From contig BSBM01000096.1 in NCBI GenBank assembly GCA_027924585.1, positions 434,001 to 498,000 of the forward strand: DNA of 64,000 nt, written 5' to 3'. Under the pieces are notes generated by a model. That model was not told the origin of the DNA. It ran no database searches and saw nothing but the letters and a program-made list of their open reading frames with translations. Below are positions 57,615 through 64,000 of this stretch, in pieces. How positions within the stretch are numbered: position 1 is the stretch's first letter; each line of letters starts with the position of its first letter. This stretch comes from Larix kaempferi. Its lineage: Eukaryota > Streptophyta > Pinopsida > Pinales > Pinaceae. Made by a program: the position numbers and the translations under genes.

Positions 57615-59250
57615 ATGGGAGGGGATGTCACACGGTCCTTTGGAAGGAAGGATGACAAAGGAAAGGAGGCAATTGAAATAGAATATGAGGAGAGAAATGT
57701 GTCCCATGATAATAAGGAAGAAGTGCAGGAAGATTGTTGTAATGTAGAGGAAAAAACTCTAGAGAGCCATAGAAAAGGGAATAAACCTCTCTTCCTTAGG
57801 AAATATCCTTTAAATTTCACAACCTACTTCAGAAATCCCTAAAAGAAATTGAAGAAGGTCCATCAAAGGATGCTAAAGAAGAATTGGATATTGAAGAAGG
57901 AATCAACTCAAACTAGAGAAAAACTAAAATATTATGGATCCAAAGAAGTACTGAATGTGCTACTGTAGGTTATTGAAAAGGAGAGAAACATGTCCTCATC
58001 TTCTCCGCTTGTTGAGAATAGGATCACCGAGAAGGTACATTTGGAACAAGAAGTTACAACTCGAATTTCAGACCTATAAGAAGAAGCAGTCATCCCAGGA
58101 GTAGCAGGTACCTCAGAAGGAGGAGAATGTGTGAATTCTGAAGATATAGAGCAGAATATGCTAGCATGGCAGGATCAAATCCATTCTTTGTAACAACATG
58201 TCAATAGGATGATGCTACAACAAGAGGCAACAAAACCCCAACAAAAGGATAGCAAGATGAAGATTCAATGAGCTGAGTTAGACATTAGTAATTTAAATCA
58301 GGAATTTGAATGATTTAAATTAGACAAGCAATATCTCTGCCACCTAGCCCACATGATGAGGGCTTATGTAGTCCCTTCAGTTTTCTATGCAATTTATTTA
58401 ATAATCCAACTTATATGTTTGCAAATTAGAGCGTTAGATGCATATTCTATGTGTTATTTCAACGCCAATGAATAGTTTAATATGTTATACAAGGCATGTG
58501 ATGAATATGACAAGAACTTGCTATGTGAACTATACTAGCATGACTTAGCAATGACCAACATAAGTGAATGGGATCCAAACCCTTCGGTGGGTGATCTGCA
58601 ACTAGGAACCTTTGTCTCTTTTATGATAAAAAAAATCATATGGAGTAAATTTCTTGAAGAATGTATAAAGGGTGGAAGGACTAAGCATAGAGTAGGGCCA
58701 CATCCTAAGAATTTATATGAAGAAAAGAGTGATGCTATGAAAAACCCATACTTTGTTTCCACTTTCACTACAAATCAAAATTCATTTATTTCTAACTGTG
58801 AAAAGTGGATTGATCTAAATAGTCTAGACACTCTACTCTTCCTCAAAAGAAGGCATATTTACTTGTTACCTAAACAAGAAAGAAGGGAACCTCCTTCCCT
58901 TGTTTCTTTTGTCATAGCATTAGATAGAATACCCAAATACCTTGATTGTGTGAAATCATTAGGGATAAAGTGGATTGGGATAAGGTTTTAGATTCCAATC
59001 CTTTGGGCCAATGTGGAGAAAGAGGATGAGTCGGCATATTGGGCATAACTAATTGCACAGTTGGGGTTCAGGGGTACAGAAGAGTAGGGGAATCTTTCCC
59101 AGGATTGGAGTAAATCTTAATTCCTCTCTTTACCTCCAAAAGAAACTGAGACTACTAAGTCATCCAGTTAGGTTGTTGTAGAAGGGACCTTCTATGGCTT
59201 CAATTGGAGGGAGATATTGGGTGTCCGAATTGACACCATTTTGCCTTACT
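57615..59250 (+). pseudogene. Unknown single-frame pseudogene, about 545 codons
   Basis: One plus-strand frame from 57615 to about 59250 stays protein-like across roughly a dozen stops (for example 57840, 58989 and several at 57960-58540) without a frameshift. N-terminal part Lys/Glu-rich; a middle part with coiled-coil character (KMKIQ-stop-AELDISNLNQEFE); a hydrophobic stretch near 58370-58430 (VPSVFYAIYLIIQLICL); a 146-codon open block 58551-58991 (EWDPNPSVGDLQLGTFVSF, FVIALDRIPKYLD); then YWA, LIAQLGFRGTEE and WREILGVRIDTILPY. I recognise no family. No introns are evident, and an A-run follows about 540 bp downstream (59789), so a retrocopied gene or a retroelement protein are both possible. 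Confidence 0.5.
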
Positions 59251-60537
59251 TTTCGCAGCATTCTATACCCCTTTTTATCCTTTTTCTTGTAACATTGTCT
59301 TCCTGTGAACGTAGTTGCATCTTGATAGATTTGTCATCATTATTTTTTGCATTTTGAAGGGGGTATGAAGACAGAGCATGCATGTAGCTATTCTTGTGAG
59401 TGGCCGCATGTGTAAAACCACCTATTCAAAGGATAGAGGCTCAATTTTGATCTTAACGGATAATGAAACAATATGAAGACCGAATTGGCAATGTCAACCT
59501 ATTGGTTCGAATAAGTTTCTAGATCTGCCATATAATGATATCTATTATCTGTTTTTGTATCAATATTGTAATTATTAAAGTCTGAGTGTAACTGGAGGAT
59601 CTAAAAATAGACCAACCTTAAGGGAAAGTTTTGTAATCTTTTATGCTATATGTAAGAACCTGGGTAGTGTTGGAATGTTTAGTTATTATGGCATTTTTTA
59701 TCATACCTTCTTAGGGAAGGCCACCGGCCTCTACCATGGCTATGTAACCTCTTTATTTCCGATATAATATAATGGTCTCTTACTTACAAAAAAAATGAGT
59801 ATGTGTAAAAAACAAGGTGATACTCAACCTTCTTGTATACCATTGGTTCCTTATCATTGGCATGTCCACCCTTCCTTTGCACCACATATGTTTGCTACCC
59901 TATCTGTATTTCCTATGTAAAGCTTGGAATAGTTATTAATTCTTATATCTTTCAGATTATGCATGGTTATATAATAGAGCTTTAGACATTGTATTGAACC
60001 ATTTTTTGAAGTCATACTCTATATGATTTATTCCCATGCACTTGCAACACATCTTTATTTTAAAAACGATGTCAAAGTTCCCTTTTTGACATACATGGTT
60101 AATTAAAGAGTTATTGTAATACAGATAATTTATTACAGATATCGTATGCCTTAAAACTCTAAGTTTTGGGGACTGAAAAATACTAAGGATTAACCAGTGC
60201 CTTTAATAGATGCTTTGGGTAAGCCAACAAAACAATGGCTTCAATAGTCCAGTTCCTTATGTATTCAAAACAAAATCACCAAGTATGAAAATTTGTATTT
60301 GTGATGTGATTTAAATCAAAATTGTAGTATGATGATTAGGACAATGTTACCCTTACAGATATGGAAGAAGCTCAATGTGTTCAAGAAAGTACAGTATCAT
60401 CAAAAGAGACAATAATTCAGGAGTTTCACAAATACCACTATACAAAAAAGGAACTGTCATATCTTTATTAATATATTAGAAGGTACATAAAGAGTGTACA
60501 ATACTTCTATCAACTCAACAACAAATAACTAGAATCA
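59251..60537. other. Non-coding stretch with a possible poly(A) end
   Basis: 59640-59800 reads like a transcript end (GGCCACCGGCCTCTACCATG, TGTAACCTCTTTATTTCC, then ACTTACAAAAAAAATG). Nothing else is recognisable up to 60537. Confidence 0.4.
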
Positions 60538-62880
60538 CTAATCACATAGCTCAATGTTATCCTTATGCCAAGGAACAAATCTTCGTAAAGCATCTTCTAG
60601 AGTATGTAATGTGCCATTGGGACAAGGGAGAGGTAGAGTTCCCAATGCTGGTTCTAAAATATTTGTGGGATTCCCAATATAATATCCTTCCCCAAGACTG
60701 ACACAATGGATCATTGAATTTGGGTCAGTCTTATGTATTGTCACCCTTGCAACTTTCACCTGAGAGTTTAGCACAATGAGGTAACACTCTTTTCCTTCCA
60801 ACCCTTATTGGGAAGATGGTGTCAACTCAATACTATTGTTTTGATCCTACCAATAAAAGAGACAAATTAATATGTGTAGCCATGGTTTTCACCCTAGCTT
60901 GTGCAAATGAGCACTTGCTAAGGATTGTGGAATCCTTAGCAGCAATGTAGTGATAATAGTAAAAATATAATGCAAATAACAGTAAATAACAGAACTAAGA
61001 CTAAGCATGTGCATGGAAAAATAAATTATTTCTAACATAATCAGTAAATAAGCTCAAGAAAACAGTAAAAATATTTAAGCTTCTTCTTTCATTCAAATGG
61101 TGAACAATGGAGTTACATGGATTTACCTCAGAGGTGGGGTTTGTGGAGCATTTGTAGCTAGCTGAATGAGGAAGGGTGCTCCAATGCTCCAACGTCCTAC
61201 TCTTCTCCAAAATTATCAAGATGGGCCAAAGGGTTCACAAGCAAAAATGGTGGGCTTTGGGTGAATTTTGGCAGCATAAGGGTAAGGTGAGTAGTGGATG
61301 GGAAATGGGGGGCCTCAACCTTCTATTTATAGATTTTTTGGGTGGAGGAGTGCTTAACCCATGGTTTTTTGGAAAAGAGTGGTTTAGGTCAATGGTTTAG
61401 GGTTTCCCTTTCATTTTCCCTCCTATTTGAATTTATTTCCAATTTTAATTCCATTTTATTTGATTTTGGGAATATTTAACCCCTTTTGAGGGTTTTTGGT
61501 ATGTTTTGAGGGTTTTGGATTAATTTGAGGAGGATATCATTGACTTTTTCCTTTTGGGTAATTATTTGGGGACTAGAATGGTGGGAAAAATGGTTAACAG
61601 AGTCATGTGACTAGGGGGATGAGCTAGTGAGCATTTTTTAGGTGTTAACAATATGCATTGAAATAAAAGTTAAATATCGATGATCCAAGAATATATATTT
61701 ACAAAAATTACAAAGGTTGGGGATTTCATTTTGTCAATTTGAAGTCTAGGTGGAGCCCTTAGGTTTTTCATCATATGTTGAGAAAAATTCGATGCATGAC
61801 TCTGCATGTAATAGGGAATGATTTGTAATATACTTAAATAATAAAATAAAATTGAAATAAATTACAATATTATGCAAAACTTACCATGGATAACGAATTT
61901 TGAGTTAGAGTTCATTTTTTTTGCGTTATTTCCTTCGTAGGGGGTGTTGTGTCCGTGAAATTTCTCTACCAATACAATATAATATATGAAATAAAATGAA
62001 AAAATGAGAATAAAATGTTCAAAATAAATTAGAAAACTTACTTCCATCGTAGGCATTTCAGTTGGGGCATTTTGTTTAGTAGGAAGTTGTTCATATTAAC
62101 ATTATGATATTATAATTCAAATTATTAGTGTGATAAAATGTAGATTGGAATAAGAGTAAATAATTCGATACTAACACTTTGATTGTTAGCCACATTTTTC
62201 TTCTCCACATCTTCTATTCTTTTCACGAGTTCATATATTGCTGCTTTTAGATATGAGATTTCTTGTGCAGTTTCTTTGATTATAACCTGGCTTGTGGTTA
62301 GGGCATCCTTGTATTGATTTCTTCTGAACAAGTTAGTTGGTGCAAATACAAGGCCAACCCCATGACATCACCCCCTTGCATCAAGCCATAATACCCTACA
62401 AAGGGCATTGTACCTAGATGCAAATTGTTCAGATGCAACTTTTGATTGTGCTTCTTCAAAGTTTTCTACCATATTTTCATGCAATTAAAGAAAATCATGT
62501 TAGAAAACATTTCCAACATGTAAAATGGCATTCTAATCAGTATCTAGATTGGAAGGTTGATAAATTACTATTATTTATCCTACAGTTCCTGTGATTGGAG
62601 CTCCATTATTCTTTTGATGGCACTTCTTCCATAGGTCTGCCCTAGTAATGGTTGTAGTTGTATCATCAAAGGGTCTAGAGTTTTTCTAGTTACAAAAAGT
62701 AAAAATAGTATGGTTAAGTTGTGACATTACAACAAATCCTGGAAACTATGCTAATATAATGAATATATAATGCATCAAAAGTACTTCCCATATCCTCTTC
62801 GACCCTTTGATAACCTCGATGCCCACAAGTGTGCAAGTTCCCATCCTTTTCTCTATTTTTCTTACTTTTATCCTTGTATC
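60538..62880 (-). pseudogene. En/Spm (CACTA)-type transposase relic with introns and DUF8039-like end
   Basis: Minus-strand exons between plausible splice sites. About 62880-62785 after TTGATTTGTAG: LHTCGHRGYQRVEEDMG. About 62685-62581 after AACTAG: RPFDDTTTTITRADLWKKCH, QKNNGAPITGT. About 62480-62177: ENMVENFEEAQSKVASEQFA, an in-frame TGA, GVGLVFAPTNLFRR, then a coiled coil (QEISYLKAAIYELVKRIEDV). About 62095-62043 and 61963-61885 (flanked by TTGGTAG and GTAAGT): Pro/Thr-rich linker. About 60846-60538 after ATTGGTAG: an in-frame TAA, then CYLIVLNSQVKVARVTIHKT, LGEGYYIG, EPALGTLPLPCPNG, DALRRFVPWHKD, which resembles DUF8039. This matches the Transposase_24 plus DUF8039 layout of plant CACTA genes, recalled from memory. 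Stops in two exons make it a pseudogene; no CACTA ends are seen. Confidence 0.6.
60875..61650 (-). mobile_element. Solo LTR related to element F, in an intron of the transposase relic
   Basis: Reverse complement of an F-type LTR, diverged. The right end GCATTTTTTAGGTGTTAACA mirrors F's start, the left end starts TGTAGCCATGGTTTTC, and middle blocks match (TTTTGGCAGCATAAGGGTAA, TTCTATTTATAGATTTTTTG). ATATG flanks both sides (60870-60874 and 61651-61655). No internal part remains, so it is the product of LTR-LTR recombination. Confidence 0.85.
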
Positions 62881-62943
62881 CTACAAATCAATTGAAAAAT
62901 AAAAAAATGTAGGCCAATGTTACAAGCCACTAGACATTAAAAG

Positions 62944-64000
62944 TGTTGAACTTTGGTTGTCATTGATGTCAAAAGAGTCATTGGATGATGTCAAAAAAGT
63001 TGTTGGTTGATGTTCCAGTTTGAATAAATATATAAAAACATGTGTGCAAGTCCTTAATCCCAACTAGTCATGTTATTCGAGTGCACAAGTCCCACTGAGC
63101 TAATGATCTAGTGTGTGCAAGACCCACAAAGTCATGGTACCTCATTTGTGCAGATTAAGACAAGTGGAAAATGCTTAGGTGAGCTTGACTGTAAAGAAAG
63201 GAAGAATGGGTGTTACCATATAGAGAATCCCCAACTTGTGTATGGATTGTTTGAACAAGTTGAGTATAAATAAGAAGTGAATTTGATGAGTGAAAAGTAA
63301 GCTTGGAAGAACACATGGAGTAATATTTTGAATTGGCAAGATTTGGTTAGATGAAATGCTCATGGGTATTAGAGGAAATATGATTTGATGAAGTGCACAA
63401 GGTAACAATAAATACAGAGACAAAAAAAGAAAGCGCACATATCTAAGCATTGGTGAAATGTGCAAGAAGCATGTGAATATATATGTGTGTGGAATCTATA
63501 TTGTAAAGTGGAATTGTAGCAGAATACGGTGTAAGAGAAACAATGGTCAGAGTTAAACTAGCATAAGGGCGCGCAGTTAGTGAAGCAGAGTGCAACTCTT
63601 TGTGAATGCAGAACTGAATTAAAAATAAAGTAATATCTACATGTCAAGTTAGTTGGAAGAGGCAAGGAAAGAAAATCAGTGTATCCACTCAAGTTGGTAC
63701 CTTGGCACTGCAAGTTGGTGCTTGCGCAGAGGATTGGTGTCCTCACAGGTCGGATCCTAGTTCAACAAGTTGTCATTTGCGCGGAGGATTGGTGTCCTCA
63801 CAGGTTAAAGCCTGCATTCTTCAAGTTGGTGCTTGTAAGTGGGATTGGTATCCCAATAAGAGGAATGTTTGAGTGATTCAATTCTCACACCAATGGATAT
63901 TGGTGTCTCTTGTCTTTCACTATAATATCATTTTTACTCACAAACACACACATATAAAGTTTCTTCAAATACCCGTGCATAGTTTGTTTATTGATGTGAT
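62944..64000 (+). mobile_element. Probable LTR of another retrotransposon, cut by window edge
   Basis: Begins TGTTGAACTTTGG followed by TTGTCATTGATGTCAAAAG, a start I associate with plant copia (Sirevirus/Tork-like) LTRs. A TATA box (TATAAATAAG) sits at 63265-63274, fitting an LTR promoter. The end and any body lie beyond 64000, so the class is tentative. Confidence 0.45.
63711..63865. repeat. 55-56-bp tandem repeat, three copies
   Basis: CAAGTTGGTGCTTGCGCAGA / GGATTGGTGTCCTCACAGGT units start at 63711, 63766 and 63822, with a partial unit before (63690). Inside the probable LTR. Confidence 0.8.

Overview
The window is repeat-filled plant nuclear DNA. I found no intact host gene, tRNA, rRNA or CRISPR array. 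Copia-type elements whose LTRs are followed by TGGTATCAGAGC primer sites, Tat/Ogre-like Ty3/gypsy elements, an En/Spm-type transposase relic and plant-mobile-domain-like proteins all point to a seed plant with a large transposon-rich genome. A conifer is possible but not shown. Almost every base lies in, or between, layers of nested mobile elements, many of which can be closed by matching 5-bp target-site duplications (TSDs).

Layout. 1-86: end of a copia LTR. 87-1764: gutted Ty3/gypsy element with its 3' LTR. 1765-21813: copia family 1. Element A (5' LTR truncated, 3' LTR 18970-19621) has two insertions: element I (3252-7350, TSD AAACC), carrying a long antisense reading frame, and a complete relative, element B (9255-16354, TSD GTCCC). 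Past A's 3' LTR a second, truncated copy of its leader (C) follows in tandem. 21814-22060: short unknown flank. 22061-43607: copia element D (TSD TTTAC), split by reverse-strand family-1 element E (25696-32614, TSD TACTT) and by a 10-kb gypsy-type element F (32761-42804, TSD AGGGT). F has almost identical LTRs, a gag, an antisense plant-mobile-domain gene and several tandem repeats, but no polymerase or integrase. 43608-45508: flank with degraded coding repeats. 45509-56366: reverse-strand Tat-like gypsy element H with 2.4-kb LTRs and one 1,618-codon gag-pol frame broken by 12 stop codons. 56367-60537: old degraded reading frames. 60538-62880: reverse-strand, intron-bearing En/Spm-type transposase relic with a solo F-type LTR in an intron (TSD ATATG). 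62944-64000: start of another LTR.

How the parts relate. No element here encodes a full set of working proteins. Family 1 (A, B, C, E) keeps only reverse transcriptase/RNase H fragments behind a conserved 3-kb non-coding leader and a minisatellite tail. D has gag, protease and integrase but lost its polymerase. F has gag only. H has domains of all types, with dead catalytic residues. F's LTR similarity (about ten differences counted by eye over 702 bp) makes it the youngest layer and implies it was moved by proteins supplied elsewhere. All coordinates were read by eye; LTR edges supported by a matching TSD are the most reliable.
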